Assembly: GCA_028456385.1 (NCBI GenBank)
Contig: JALNQF010000039.1
Location: 234,857 to 298,856, forward strand
Length of the DNA stretch: 64,000 nucleotides
Reading direction: 5' to 3'
DNA from: Ophiosphaerella korrae
Lineage: Eukaryota; Ascomycota; Dothideomycetes; Pleosporales; Phaeosphaeriaceae
The notes under the pieces were generated by a model that saw only the letters and a program-made list of their open reading frames with translations, was not told the origin of the DNA and did no database searches. Positions 1-10,709 of this stretch are shown piece after piece. The translations under genes and the position numbers were made by a program. Each line of letters begins with the position of its first letter. The first letter of the stretch is position 1.

Positions 1-352
1 CGAGGCTCAAAGCTACTTGACAAATCTTCGGAGCACCGAGCTAAATCTTGGCAACATGGCTCAATTCCGCACCGGCTTTTTCCAAATCAGTCATATCGCT
101 GCTGTGCCGCAGCGAGCATTCCCTTCGGATGCCAATTCCTGCTTACATATCAGCGCGTTTAGGCACCGTGGCATTGTGGGGCGATTGCGGCGAAGCAAAA
201 GAAATAGTGCTGTTTCTGTGAACAATGCATAGTCTCGCTGATTCTTAACTATCGAGTCGCCCCTTAGTCCAATACTTCACGTCAGAATCACGACACCTAT
301 TCTCTTTCTCCAATTCTGATTACTATTCATCCGCATTACCTACTCTATCATT
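1..352. other. Left-edge sequence upstream of the RidA-like gene
   Basis: No coding region is supported here. The last 100 bases are pyrimidine-rich and lead into the ATG at 353, as expected of a short fungal promoter/5' leader. One 71-codon frame (17-232) has no recognisable features. Confidence 0.5.
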
Positions 353-841
353 ATGTCTCATCTCCAGTATTATTGTTACAAGGGCTTCGGCGAGGAGAAA
401 CGTGAGGAGCTATGGTATAGCCAGGCCGTACGTATCGGTGACATTATCGAGATTGCCGGCCAAGGTACATTCAACCTCCCCTCCGAAGACTGTAGAAAAT
501 ACCCCTATGAATCGATAACTAATACTATCATGCGTCTAGGTGGCTGGGATCCTGAGACTAGTGTGATTCCTACAGACCTTGACGAAGAAATTGATCGTTC
601 CTTTGCCAATGTCGACCATTGCCTGAAGGACACAGGCGGAGCAGGCTGGTGCGAAGTCTACAAGATCCATCTTTATCTTACCGAGATGAGCCAACAATCT
701 GTTGAGGCTGCAGTCAGAAATTTTAAGAAGTGGTCACCAAACCATCGCCCCATTCTAACATGTACCGGCGTTAATCAGCTGGGGCTGCCAGGTATGAGGG
801 TTGAGACTGAAGTTAAGTTTCATGTCAAAACAAACGTCTGA
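353..841 (+). CDS. RidA/YjgF/YER057c/UK114-family protein
   Basis: Single-exon gene of 162 aa. The family includes enamine/imine deaminases that hydrolyse reactive 2-aminoacrylate-type intermediates; fungal paralogues often sit in accessory or metabolite clusters. Visible family features are the early motif around AGQGTF (residues 41-46), the EEIDRSFANVD stretch in the middle (about residues 82-92), the YKIHLYLTEM strand and, near the C-terminus, GMRVETEVKF, which contains the arginine usually placed in the RidA active site. The length is above the roughly 130 aa of minimal RidA proteins because of an N-terminal extension typical of fungal members. A decayed MFS transporter follows on the same strand, which hints at a former small metabolic or export unit (inference). 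The substrate cannot be read from sequence. Confidence 0.85.
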   Translation: MSHLQYYCYKGFGEEKREELWYSQAVRIGDIIEIAGQGTFNLPSEDCRKYPYESITNTIMRLGGWDPETSVIPTDLDEEIDRSFANVDHCLKDTGGAGWCEVYKIHLYLTEMSQQSVEAAVRNFKKWSPNHRPILTCTGVNQLGLPGMRVETEVKFHVKTNV

Positions 842-1124
842 AATCACTCTACCTAAACTTGACACTTGAAGTTCTTTTGCTTGAAAATTATCAAACCCAC
901 CAAGATAGCAGTATCATGTATAGCTGAGCCCCTCGTGTTGAGTTCTACGGTAGTTGTGACATATATAATTTTCTCTGCCTAGACTCAAATAAGATAGAAG
1001 AGCCGTTTTAATTACTGCGAGGCCGTAACGATAATTGAGTGGAATACTTCAAAAAGCTACGACTCTGATTAGTGCTAATATGTCAATACCGATTACTACC
1101 TATCATTCATACACAAGCTTTCAA

Positions 1125-2143
1125 ATATGGACTGGTTACATGCTATCCTCAACACGGCCATGTGCACCATCTTCGTGATGGTATTTACTTTAGCAGGTGT
1201 GGAATGGTCGTAGAGCGATGGACGTACTATTACCATGTTCGTGGTCTTGGGTGCAATCCTGATTGCATTTGTCGCTACCCACCATTTTGCGATCTTTTCC
1301 ACCAAGGCAAATCGCCTTTTGCCTGGAGACTTCCTGCGGTCCAAACTGTTGGTACTGCTGTATATTTATCAAGCTTGCGCCGTAACCACACTATTCATTC
1401 CAATATACTGTAGGTTGCAATCAAATGTTTCGTCCGGTTCAAATTTTGACAAGAAGACAGATATTCCGCTTTTCTTCCGGTTTGCCCATGGAGAGGGCGG
1501 TGCCCAATCCGCGGTTCGGCTAATTTCGTTTATGGTTATCGCTATTCTGCAAGCTTGCCAAGGCGCGATGATGCCTGCTTCGGATACTACCCGCTCGGTT
1601 TTTCACCGCAAGCATTTTTGCTGTTATTTTAGGTGCACTGCTTTATGGTGTAGTTGATGTTGGTACGCTAGCTAACTGGATTTATGGATTCTCGGTACCC
1701 CTTGGCCTAGGCGCGGCCTCTCTCAGATGGTTTCATACTCGGTGGCGTCGGTCAATGTCCCTCATAACCGTATTTCGGGTGCTGTTGGGTTTATCAACAC
1801 TGCGCAGATTGGGTCCAGTGTTATTGCGCTGACCATAGTATCTACTGTGTTCCAGAATGTTGGTAGAATGCGGGTCTCCAAGGCAATGCAAGGCCTTGGC
1901 TATTCGATTGTCAATGTCCACGACACACTCAAAAACCGGCAGTCTTTGGCGTATCGTAAGTTACCACCGGAAATTCAGCGTCGGATTATTGAAGGCATAG
2001 TCGACACAATTAACGAAGAATATATTTTGGTACGTGTAGCAAGCATTCTAGGGACAATTGCCTCTGTATTATTGGGTTTACATCTTAGGAGCCGCACTCA
2101 AGGAATTAGGAACCGCGACGTAAGAAGGCGTCTAATATTTTAA
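1125..2143 (+). pseudogene. Decayed DHA1-type MFS drug transporter (C-terminal half)
   Basis: The order of conserved pieces matches the second half of a 14-TM fungal major-facilitator efflux pump: a DWLHAILN-like segment from 1125, TM-rich FVVLGAILIAF, then IPLFFRF, GALLYGV and finally SVASVNVPHNRIS/GFINTAQIGS. The pieces are broken. A TAG occurs in the first segment where the family has Trp (near 1206). Frame changes are needed near 1590 and 1720. A 51-nt GT..AG intron (1410-1460) can still be read, and splicing it restores the family motif YYIPLFF, so this was once an ordinary spliced gene. The N-terminal half is absent. Surrounding DNA is AT-rich. Non-functional with high likelihood. Confidence 0.8.
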
Positions 2144-2675
2144 ATTTTCAGTATGTTTCGTTTATATTGACGATCACATAGCTTTTCAAACTATTCTCTA
2201 TTAAGTATTACTAAGTAGAAGTACACATTTAGAGTTGTACACTAAATCTACTATATTTAATTAGATATTTTGAAGAAAAAAAATCTGATCTACTACATCC
2301 CCACCGCGATAGCTATCAACATCTAAAAGTACGGCTCGCAAAATGCGCACCCTTGCTTTTTCATGCACATATTTTCAGCCGTATCCTACTAGTCGCGCGA
2401 TACTGTTCAACCCACCAATAAGATGGAATTTTTAGCGAAGGGGACCCCAATACAGCTATGCCACCTACACAGCTCTCGCTAACGGAGTTTCTTGGTTCAG
2501 CTTATTAGGCCTATGTCCCTAGTACCCTAGTACTCGGTCTTCCTCAAATCACCACAACAAATGGCACGCTGACGAACTACCCGCAATTTCTGTTTAGGAA
2601 ATTCCGTCCACCACCCTTTATGCCTCTCGAATTACTCTAATCCAGCTGCAGAGCAGATTAAAATTAATAAACGCA
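2144..2675. other. AT-rich intergenic stretch
   Basis: AT-rich sequence, densest at about 2150-2290, lies between the MFS relic and the HET gene. No ORF, RNA gene or clear repeat is seen. The last 100 bases probably hold the HET-gene promoter. Confidence 0.5.
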
Positions 2676-4673
2676 ATGACGGCATATGGCTATAAGCCCT
2701 TCACTGACCCCGAGTCCGGCATCCGTCTTCTTTCTATAACCTCTGTTATCGATGGCAAGGTATCAGTCTCCCTTCAAGAAACACCCAACCTAAAGTCAAA
2801 GACATATCATTGCCTATCATACACATGGGGATCACCTGAGCCGCAAATTCAAATCACATGCGATGGCAAAGCCTTCCTGTCCCGGCGAAATCTCTACGAC
2901 GCCCTCATACATTTGCACCAAGTCCAGCGCGACAAGACGACCGCCATCTGGATCGATGCCATTTGCATCGACCAGCAGAATGATACCGAGAAGGGTTTTC
3001 AGCTGAAGCGCATGCACGACATATACGCCGGTGCGCAGTCCGTCATCATCTGGCTCGGAACTCTCTCCCCGGATTCCTCCTCGCTAATCGCCAAATTCGA
3101 AGACGTTGCACAACGCGTCAAGGAGAGTTTTCCAACCCTCGATGATACCGAATTCAACGAGCAGATGCTAAAGCTAGATAGCAGCAATATAGCTACGCAC
3201 CAACACTTTCCCTTGATAGAGGCAGTCTCCTCCGAGGACTGGCTAGCCGTTCGCGAACTGGCGTACAACGGCTACTTTCGCCGCGCATGGATCTGGCAGG
3301 AGGTTATTGCGTCGACATCTGATCCTGTTGTCGTCTGCGGCGCGCACGTTCTCTCATCTTGGCGGGCGCTGCGAAGGGCATCTCATGCGCTCCTCGTCTT
3401 CGGCGACACGGTGCTGATTCGCGAGGGGAAGAGCCCCCCGGAGTCAGATTATGCCGCGGACGGGATGACGACGGTGAACCTTCCGCATCAGCTGGGTAGT
3501 GCCCGCGACGAGTATCGCCTGCATGATCGGATGCATATGCGTAAACGTTTCGGCCAACTGGTGCTCCAGCAGAATAGAAACTCTTTTGTGTGCTGGGACG
3601 AGCGGGACCGACTCTTCGCCATGGTGGGCATTTGTCGGTTCGAGAAGCTGTTTGATTGGGATTATAGTCGGCCGTTTGAGGACCTTTATGTGCATTTCTG
3701 GTCGGATGTGATGCGGAGCACAAAGAATGTCAACTTCTTGACTTATGTGGAAGATGCATCTGCACGCCAGTCTAGGCCACGTATGTCCAAAGACCTTGAT
3801 ACTGGGAGGTATGATGCGAAACTTCCATCCTGGGTTCCTGATCTTCGAGCCCCATTGGACCCCGCCTCGATGTGGGCGTTTTACAGTCCGTCTGAGTGGT
3901 TGAACATTTCTAAGGGGCTCCCTGAGAGACCTACCATGAGCGAAGACGAGCCGAATCTCGGTATGATTGTCGACCAAGAGGGAGGTAGCTTGAAGCTTGA
4001 TGGGTATCTCTTTGACACTATCCAAGCATCCGCACAGTCCCCAACTGAAATTCTACAGCTGATACGAGACATCTTGAAGGATCCCTCGAGCGAGGAAGAT
4101 TCGCATGAGGGTGCTATAGGCGCAATCTGGCATTCGATCAACTTCCTCAGCAATGTCGACGTAGACACAAACCAAGACGTGACTCAAGATATGATTGACA
4201 GGGCACACAGTTGGCTCATGTACAACCCCGATTTCAGCCCTGATGCTAGTTCTGCGAACTCGATGCTCCAAACTCTCGAATTGTGTGAGAAAAAAGAACT
4301 GCTGAAGAAGGGAGAATTGCTGCAACAAGTGCGGACACTGGACACCAAGAACCTAGTCTTCCCTTCTCCTGGCCAGACATATCGCCGAATAGGAATTTTC
4401 GACATGGCTGCGCTAGATTGGGCAATGAAGCGCCAGCGCCTATTCCGCACGAACGAGCATTGGATTGGGAAAGGCTCCGAGAGTCTTCAGATCGGCGACG
4501 AGATCTGGGTATTTCCTGGGGCGGTGGTGGGCTTTGTGCTTCGTCCTACTCATGGGGTACGACGTGTTGGAACGCATACGTTGGTGGGGCAGGCATATGT
4601 ACATGGTATCATGAGTGGTGAAGTATCGGAAGAGTTGGCGAGGAAAGGGTTGGCTGAGGTTGTGCTTATTTGA
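2676..4673 (+). CDS. Heterokaryon incompatibility (HET) domain protein
   Basis: Intact single-exon gene of 665 aa. HET domains act in fungal self/non-self recognition and can trigger cell death after fusion of unlike hyphae. The domain spans roughly residues 45-205 and shows its hallmark blocks: YHCLSYTWGSP near residue 45, IWIDAICIDQQND near residue 92, RMHDIYAGAQSVIIWLG just after, and RRAWIWQEV near residue 200. The remaining 450 residues show no second domain I recognise, the usual layout for 600-700 aa fungal HET proteins. The start ATG at 2676 follows an A/T-rich leader and precedes the conserved region by a normal distance. It lies among transposon and transporter remains, typical of accessory regions. 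Partner and specificity are unknown. Confidence 0.93.
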   Translation: MTAYGYKPFTDPESGIRLLSITSVIDGKVSVSLQETPNLKSKTYHCLSYTWGSPEPQIQITCDGKAFLSRRNLYDALIHLHQVQRDKTTAIWIDAICIDQQNDTEKGFQLKRMHDIYAGAQSVIIWLGTLSPDSSSLIAKFEDVAQRVKESFPTLDDTEFNEQMLKLDSSNIATHQHFPLIEAVSSEDWLAVRELAYNGYFRRAWIWQEVIASTSDPVVVCGAHVLSSWRALRRASHALLVFGDTVLIREGKSPPESDYAADGMTTVNLPHQLGSARDEYRLHDRMHMRKRFGQLVLQQNRNSFVCWDERDRLFAMVGICRFEKLFDWDYSRPFEDLYVHFWSDVMRSTKNVNFLTYVEDASARQSRPRMSKDLDTGRYDAKLPSWVPDLRAPLDPASMWAFYSPSEWLNISKGLPERPTMSEDEPNLGMIVDQEGGSLKLDGYLFDTIQASAQSPTEILQLIRDILKDPSSEEDSHEGAIGAIWHSINFLSNVDVDTNQDVTQDMIDRAHSWLMYNPDFSPDASSANSMLQTLELCEKKELLKKGELLQQVRTLDTKNLVFPSPGQTYRRIGIFDMAALDWAMKRQRLFRTNEHWIGKGSESLQIGDEIWVFPGAVVGFVLRPTHGVRRVGTHTLVGQAYVHGIMSGEVSEELARKGLAEVVLI

Positions 4674-5037
4674 AGGGCACCAGCAACAACTATAGCTGAT
4701 GATCCATGTTTGAATAGGATGCGAGCACAATTGTGTGGCTATACTTAACCGGCAGGTAGCCTATCTCTCCCAAGATGACTGTTCATACTTGATAAGTACC
4801 CAACTCCAGCCTGTAGATATGATGTTGTGTCGAACACTCGATGGACTCGTGAGCGAAACTGGCGTTGATGAGCCAAAGGCCCAAGGCCTCATGAGTAGCG
4901 CGTTAGTGGCTCCGTTGTGTAGCGGGCGTGATAGACCTGCAGATGCCGAGTCGAAATGACAGTGCAAAATAGTTGTAACGTAGTTTACGAGTGCTGGGCC
5001 TCATCAACTTTGCGCACACATCTTATCTCAACTCACA
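4674..5037. other. Intergenic, HET gene to transposase relic
   Basis: No gene supported. The last about 70 bases resemble the 5' leader of a pogo-type element, but I could not define a terminal inverted repeat with confidence. Confidence 0.4.
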
Positions 5038-5794
5038 ATGACCCAACGCCACGCTACTCAATTAACTTCAAATGAAGTGAATATCCAGCTTGCTATTTCA
5101 TCTGTCGAATTAAACCAAATCCGTGGCAATTGGCGCGCTGCTATAGTATACATGCCCAACGCGATTGCCAGCCCAACTCAAGGAAGCTCAGCCAGCTAGA
5201 GGAGGAGGTAATAGTCGATCATATCCTCAATCTGGATTCTCGTGGTTTTGCCCTAATTATATTAATTACATTACTAGACTTGAATTCCTACGAGCCTTCT
5301 GCGTAGCCTCTGACCAGGCCTTTACAAGAGTAAATATTTACTTAGCTTTTCAAGCTACTGGCCTTATCCCACTTCAGCCAGAAGTAGTGACCTCAAGACT
5401 TAATATTCGGCTCCGTGCGCCTACTCCAGCTGTTCTACCAGAGGCTTCCTGGGTAGCTTGCACGCCGAGTAATGCACGTGAGCGCGTACGCCGGCACAAG
5501 AACTCGTCGCGAGCATCGATTATTGACGCAATCAATCAACTCAAAAAGGGAGCCCATAAAATGATGCCGTCAGCTAAGTTGATGCGCAATCAGGTCTCCA
5601 GTCTTGAGAGAGCCAATGAGGTAGCCAGCAAGCGTAAATCGCGGGAGAAGAAGCAGATTCGGAAGCATGGGATCTTGACAGAGGGACAGGGAGAGGATAT
5701 AATTACTCAGCTAGAGGCTGATCACCAGGCTGATCGTGAACAGCGCGAAAGCAGGCGGCATTCAGGCTCGAGTCGCCAGGCTCGCGCGCTGTAA
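5038..5794 (+). mobile_element. Internally deleted pogo/Fot1-like (Tc1-mariner) transposase relic
   Basis: The left part (5038 to about 5260) reads as the N-terminal DNA-binding end of a fungal pogo transposase: NEVNIQLAI at the start, and, in another frame, the CENP-B/Tc5-type motif LEEEVIVDHILNLDSRGFA at about 5195-5250. From about 5270 the frame ending at 5794 reads as the far C-terminus of the same family (TRLEFLRAF, NIYLAFQATGLIPL, then the basic coiled tail with KRKSREKKQIRKHG). The DDE catalytic core, normally about 300 residues between these blocks, is missing, and there is at least one frame change. This is a dead, deleted copy. Terminal repeats and target duplication were not resolved. 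Confidence 0.75.
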
Positions 5795-6194
5795 GAGGCG
5801 CAGAGAGACTGGGCATAACTCACGTATATGTATAAAAGATTGTGGGCTGTGGAGGAGGAAGGGGCTTGTGGCAGCGTGGATGGGGGCGGAGTTGGGGGTT
5901 GGATAGGATAGAGTAGGATAGGACTGCAATGGATCATGATTTCCGAGGAAGCAGTGTTTGTACTGTGCTTCGAGTGCTTTACGTGAGGCAGATGCTTAGG
6001 CATTGGCTGATAGGACCTTGTGGAAGGGTGGTAGTCGGCTTGAAGTCAACAACGCAAGGATGGGCAATCGAGGTTGAAGCAATCGAGGTTGAAAAGACAG
6101 CAAGTAGTCTGGCCGACTGAATCAACGGTTCATGCCCACACATGGTTGGTATTGTTACACTCCCGCCTATCTACACTAACTTTTTCTCGCAAGC
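5795..6194. other. Intergenic, downstream of ATP19
   Basis: Contains G-rich low-complexity sequence at about 5845-5930 and no supported gene. It probably includes the 3' end of the transposon relic on the left and the ATP19 3' UTR on the right. Confidence 0.4.
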
Positions 6195-6524
6195 TTATTT
6201 CCCTTGCGCCTTTTCCGCCGCCTTGTTGATGTATTCCCTAGGCAATGGTTAGTGCAACGTCGGTGTTTTTACGCTGGCTACCCAACATACTTGACGAAGC
6301 TCTCTTCATCCTTGCTCTTCGCGTTGATGGGCGGCGACGTGGGAGCATCGGCCTTCTTGCCGCCCATGGCAAGCGCTGCGCCGGTGAAGGTGATTCCAAG
6401 CGTCGCAATGGCAAGCTACACGCGCATTAGCCCAGGCCCTTGCCGTGTCGAATTTTCATTGGCGCGGGCCACATACGATGTGCGATCCAACCTGGCGGCC
6501 GGCGATGGTGTACATGGCAACCAT
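6195..6524 (-). CDS. ATP19: Mitochondrial F1Fo-ATP synthase subunit k (Atp19)
   Basis: Three-exon gene of 71 aa, too finely split to appear as one ORF: exons 6477-6524, 6291-6415 and 6195-6237, with introns 6416-6476 (61 nt) and 6238-6290 (53 nt). Both introns are GTATGT..AG and carry CTAAT/CTAAC branch sites. The product begins MVAMYTIAGRQVGSH, the signature of the fungal subunit-k family. A single hydrophobic segment (about residues 17-32) follows, then GGKKA, PPINAKSKDEE and a short charged C-terminus. The protein sits in the inner membrane in the Fo sector and is associated with ATP synthase dimers. MTP18, another mitochondrial inner-membrane gene, lies divergently 232 bp away. The summed exon length is an exact multiple of three. 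Confidence 0.9.
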
Positions 6525-6756
6525 TTTTGCGGTGGGGAGGCGTGTGATGGGCGGGGAGTGGTTCAATGGGTGGGAGAGTTGGTGGTGAAGAAAGTGAGTT
6601 CCGAGGTGAGGTCGGAGGATTGGGCGGAAGAGCCTGAGGCTTAGTCATGCATGCGTGGCGGGAGCTTCTGTGGCTGAACACAGGAACGTCATATCAACAC
6701 CCTACTACAACACCACAACACAACGCCCAGCACAAACAAACCCCCGCCAATCCACC

Positions 6757-7622
6757 ATGCCGGACCCCCCCAAAGATGACCCCCCTTCCTCCTCCCCCCT
6801 TCCCCCCCGCAAACCGCTCCCCCCCTCGATCCAAGCCACCCTCGACTCAGACGAAGCCCTCTGGACGCTCCTCACCACGGGCCAAACCGACGACACAACC
6901 GACACGCCCCTCCGCTACGCCGCCTACGCCACGCGTATCCGCACAATCATGCTCTCCGCCCACCGCTACGTCGCCTACACCTCGGACATTGGCGAGTCGT
7001 TCCGCCCCGTCGCGCACCCGTGGCTCGTGCGCGGCGCATACGGCGTCAGCTGGGCGTATCTGACGGGCGACGTCGCGCACGAAGGGCGGAAGGCGTGGGT
7101 GCGCAACGAGCGCGTGAGGCATCCTGGGCGCGAGGTCGAGGGCGAGGGCATGCTGGAGGGGGTGCGGCGCGCGGTCAAGGGCGGGGGCGGGGGCGGGGGC
7201 GAGGACCAGGGCCGGGTGCCGGCGCTGGAGGACTATAGGGCTGTTATGGCGCAGCGGGCTGTGTTCCAGGGCGTGGCGAGTATGGGGCTGCCGGCGTTTA
7301 TGATACATAGTATTGTGCGGTACTCGGGGCGGGCGATGAAGGACGTCAAGAATGCGCGGGTGCGGACGTGGGGCCCGATCGGGGTATGTTGTTGTAGTGC
7401 GTGCATTGCTTCTGGCGGTACTAATGTGCATAGCTTGGTCTTGCGGTGGTGCCGTTCCTGCCGTACATTTTCGACGAGCCGGTGGAGCACGCGACCGAGT
7501 GGATTTTTTACAATGCGTTCAAGACGTTTGGCGGCGAGGACGCTGTTGCGGGACGGCCGGCGACAGGCGTCAAAGAGCTGCGGAAGGAAGAGAACAAGAC
7601 GGGACACCTCAAGGAGCTCTGA
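6757..7622 (+). CDS. Mitochondrial 18-kDa protein, MTP18/MTFP1 family
   Basis: Two exons (6757-7383 and 7434-7622) flank a 50-nt intron with a CTAAT branch site; the product is 271 aa. Family blocks are very clear: TPLRYAAYATRIRT and YVAYTSDIGESFRPV from about residue 50, HPWLVRGAYGVSWAY just after, FQGVASMGLPAFMIHSIV near residue 175, and FLPYIFDEPVEHATEW in exon 2. MTP18 is an inner-membrane protein that promotes mitochondrial fission. The N-terminus is proline-rich, and a poly-Gly stretch lies mid-protein (about residues 145-151) in a GC-rich expansion. I start at ATG 6757; an in-frame ATG at 6655 lies in what looks like leader sequence. It shares a short divergent promoter with ATP19 and converges on PCS1 across 187 bp. 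Confidence 0.92.
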
Positions 7623-7809
7623 ACAGGCACCGTCCTCGCGCGCGATCCATGTACATGTAACTAGTAATTCTCAGCCAATCATCCTAGACCAAACATACGC
7701 TGCAAGATCTCATTGAGGCAAACAAAAACCAACCAGGTATCAAGCTAGTAATCATCATAATCCATCCCACCCAACCCCAACTCCAAACGCCACCACCCCA
7801 TCGCCGCCA

Positions 7810-9424
7810 TCACTCCTCGTCCTCAAGAATAATCTTCTTGCTCATGGAATCCACCACCTTGCAATAAAACCTCGCCGCCTGACCCCTCGGAAAACTAATC
7901 TCCTCAGTCAAATAATCCGGCAAGAGATCCAAAAGCTCCTTATCGCGCTGATCGTTGAGTAGCGGCTGGTAGATGAACTCTGTGTCTTCGTACGACTCGG
8001 CTGATGCCGAGGCGACGGTAAGGTGAAAGTGGAGCGTTCCGTTGCGGCCGGTTTGCAGGCAGTCGTACACGTCTTCGTCGTCCTCGTTCTTCTTGGTGCC
8101 CAGCACCACCAGGTTGGTCAAGTCGCTGTACATGTCGATTTTTTGCTTCGTGAGCTGGGCTTCTTTTGCCGCTTCGGCGCTGCCGGGGAGGACTACGCCC
8201 GTTGACCTGGCTTTGACCGCACTGCCGGGCACGTTCTTTGCTTCTGACTGGGCCAAGGACCGAGCTGCTGCGAGTTTGTTGGAGAGCGTCTTGTTTTCGT
8301 TTTGTGACGTCGTAAGTGACTCTGTGAGCTTCTTGTTCTCCGACGTCAGTCGTGTGTTTTCTTTGGTGAGGGCGGCGATTTCCTTCTTCATCGATGTGAG
8401 GTCGGCTGTGCGTAATTGGACCTCGGAGAGTTGTTGCTTGAGTGCTTTGATGACTGCATCTTGATCTGTATACCATTAGTCGGATCCAACTGTCGTCGCC
8501 TCAATTCGTACCCTTTGAAATCTGGTCGGTTCGCCGTTTTAGCTGGTCAAAGTTTGATTCCTTGCCTGCTGAGGCCGTCTCTTTCAGCGCGTCGTACTTG
8601 GCCGTCATAGCCTCGAGCTTTCGCGTCAGATCGCCGACTTTCCGCCGTAGAGCCGGGTCTCGTTCTGAATCAGAGGCGCTTCCTGCTCGTCTCGCTCCAG
8701 CTGGCTGTGCGCGTCGTGCCGAAGGCCGTGGTGGGGGAGGCATGCTTTCTGGGATTTCTTCCATTTCTATCGAGTCTTCGACGTCCATTGGGTCAAGGTC
8801 GGGCTCTGGCTGTGTTTCTGGGATCGCCATTGCTGCGCGCTCGTCTTCGGCCTCCATTGCGCGTTTTGCAGCGTTTGATCGCGCCGTGGTCTTCGCCTTG
8901 GGCTCTTTCTTCGCGACAGGCTCTTTTGCGGCAGCTAGTTTGCGCCCCCTCTTAGCTGGTGCAGGCGCAGATGCCGGCGCTTCGACAGTCTCGTTCTCGG
9001 TCGCTTTTTGCGCTCGGGCTGAGCGGCCCCTCCTTGCAGTCTTTGCAGGCGCAGCAGCGTCTTCCTCGTCAAATTCGTCCACCTCTTCGGTATCACTTCC
9101 ATTGATGTCTTTGCGCTCGGCAAGAGCTTTGCGCCCACCCTTAGCAGGTGCCTTCTTTGCGACGGCTGCATTGCTCTTCTTGACTCCCATGACGCTTCCG
9201 CTGCTGACTCGACGCGCCGCTGGTCTGCCTTTGCCTGCGGCTTTGGTCGCGGGGCCTGCTGCTATGCTCTGCGCCGCCTTTGCACGCGTTTTCTTGGCCG
9301 GCGCTTTGTTTTCCGCATTCGACTCTGGCGTCGGGAGCGTGTTGAGTTCGTCGTGCGTTATTTCGTCTTCTGAAGCAGAGTCGACGGTAAATGAGATATT
9401 CTGGGGCGCGCGACGTGGCGCCAT
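7810..9424 (-). CDS. PCS1: Monopolin subunit Csm1/Pcs1-like chromosome segregation protein
   Basis: Two exons (8512-9424 and 7810-8465) are joined by a 46-nt GT..AG intron with CTAAT branch; the product is 522 aa. Residues 1 to about 270 are low-complexity, rich in Ala, Lys, Arg and acidic runs with several APAKK/AKK-type basic clusters, as expected of a disordered chromatin-associated tail. From about residue 280 to 390 there is a coiled coil (heptads through KLEAMTAKYDALKE and KKEIAALTKENTRLTSENKK). The C-terminal globular domain (about 410-520, with MYSDLTNLVVLG, TLHFHLTV, FIYQPLLNDQRDKELLDLLP and FPRGQAARFYCKV) matches the Csm1/Pcs1 fold. These proteins clamp microtubule-binding sites at kinetochores and help keep sister kinetochores co-oriented. 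Confidence 0.88.
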
Positions 9425-10709
9425 TGTATGCGAAAAGGGGTGCGCGTGTGGTGCGCGATGTTGTTTCGTTGCTCGGCTTGGGGAAGCGATGATGGAAGTG
9501 GGATGTGTAAACAACAAGGCCCGTGCGTTGTGATGTCGACGACTTCGCACTTTTAGAAATTAGGAGCCGTTATATTGGAACAGAGACCTATCCTACTAAA
9601 ATCGAGTATATTTCAGCCCCTTAAAACTCAGAAAGTACGCTCCTATTAGATAACACCTCGTAGAGAATCGTATATAAAAAGTATAATAAACCGTGAGGAT
9701 GTGTATCGACATATTTTCAATGCTACCTTATCGCGATTGTTTAATTACTTCTTTAGTCATTTAACTGAATCAGTTTTGGGATTGCCTTCGTAAGTTACAC
9801 AAACCCTGATTGCACACTTGCCAACAAGCAAACAAAGCAAACAAAGGCCCTAATACTTGCTTGCTTATGAGTCTAGTAAACTAATAATTGCTTATACCTG
9901 TACTTGCATACAAGTACTTGCCAACTTTTATACTTGCTTGCTTGGAAGCTAAGAAATCTTATACTTGCTTTCCTAGCAACCAACCACCATTTAGCGTCTG
10001 CACGCCCTGCCCCCTACGACAAAACGGAGACGCCTCAAGCGAACACCCCCTACCAGCGAATGAATTCTGCTTTGATTTTCATCTTAGCAAGAATATCCCT
10101 ACTGCTCAATGCGTAATGAAGGTTATCCCTCGTCCTGCAAGCTTGGATCTCAACCAATGCATTGCAAATATTCCAGGCGATCTAGTCTACAATATTGCGT
10201 AAATTACGCTAAGCGATCATGTATATTCTTATATGTTCTTATAAATGTCTAGTTCTGGAAATGTCTTGCAGTCTCGCCTCGGATGCAGCTAAAAAGACTT
10301 AGAACTTACCTGCGACTGCGCCACCGGCACATCCTCGTAAATATCTACGCCCTCTACAATATCCCTTAGTAGGTGCAAACTCGTGTTTCGTCAAATGCTA
10401 GCTAACCGATGCAGGTGGTTCGAAAGGGGATAGCGGAATGGGCATTTTCGCCCTGAGCGATGGAACATTGACTTGTGTTATGATTTAATTATTAGGTTTA
10501 ACGAAAGGGCGTGAGAACTGGGATGGCCGACAATGCGGTATACGAATATTGTAAAGGCGAAATCAGCTCTTAGGTTGAATTGTGGGGTCGGGCCTTGGCA
10601 CTGGACTACCTAGTCTTCGCCTCTATAAAACGCCATTATTTCCAAGAAAAGAGCGCCACTCCTATCATTAATTGTGCCAGTTATTGAATTAACAACGAAA
10701 GAAGGAAGA
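9425..10709. other. Gene-free intergenic region
   Basis: The right end of PCS1 provides the promoter side. Beyond it the sequence is AT-rich (9540-9790) and then carries ACTTGCTTG-type short repeats (9853-9975). A TATAAA-like box at 10624 suits the downstream phosphoesterase gene. The 104-codon frame at 9888-10202 is built on the repeats and shows no domain, so it is not called. Confidence 0.5.
9853..9975. repeat. Degenerate ACTTGCTTG/TACTTGC short repeats
   Basis: The words TACTTGCTTGCTT, ACTTGCATACAAGTACTTGCC, TACTTGCTTGCTTGG and TACTTGCTTTCC recur within about 120 bases. A complementary CAAGCAAACAAAGCAAACAAAG run lies just upstream (9824-9846), so the area can also form a weak hairpin. 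Origin unknown. Confidence 0.55.

Noticed and set aside
6204..6644. 146-codon plus-strand ORF
   Set aside because: It overlaps the ATP19 exons on the other strand, whose spliced product has clear family features.
6847..7431. 194-codon minus-strand ORF
   Set aside because: Antisense shadow of GC-rich MTP18.
8562..9533. 323-codon plus-strand ORF
   Set aside because: It is the antisense shadow of the low-complexity Ala/Lys-rich PCS1 N-terminus; composition is Ala/Ser/Arg-rich with no motif.
9888..10202. 104-codon ORF
   Set aside because: Starts within the ACTTGCTTG repeats and has no protein features.
10674..10709. Upstream extension of the phosphoesterase frame
   Set aside because: The frame is open but starts with GTG; the first ATG is 10710 and gives a good signal peptide.
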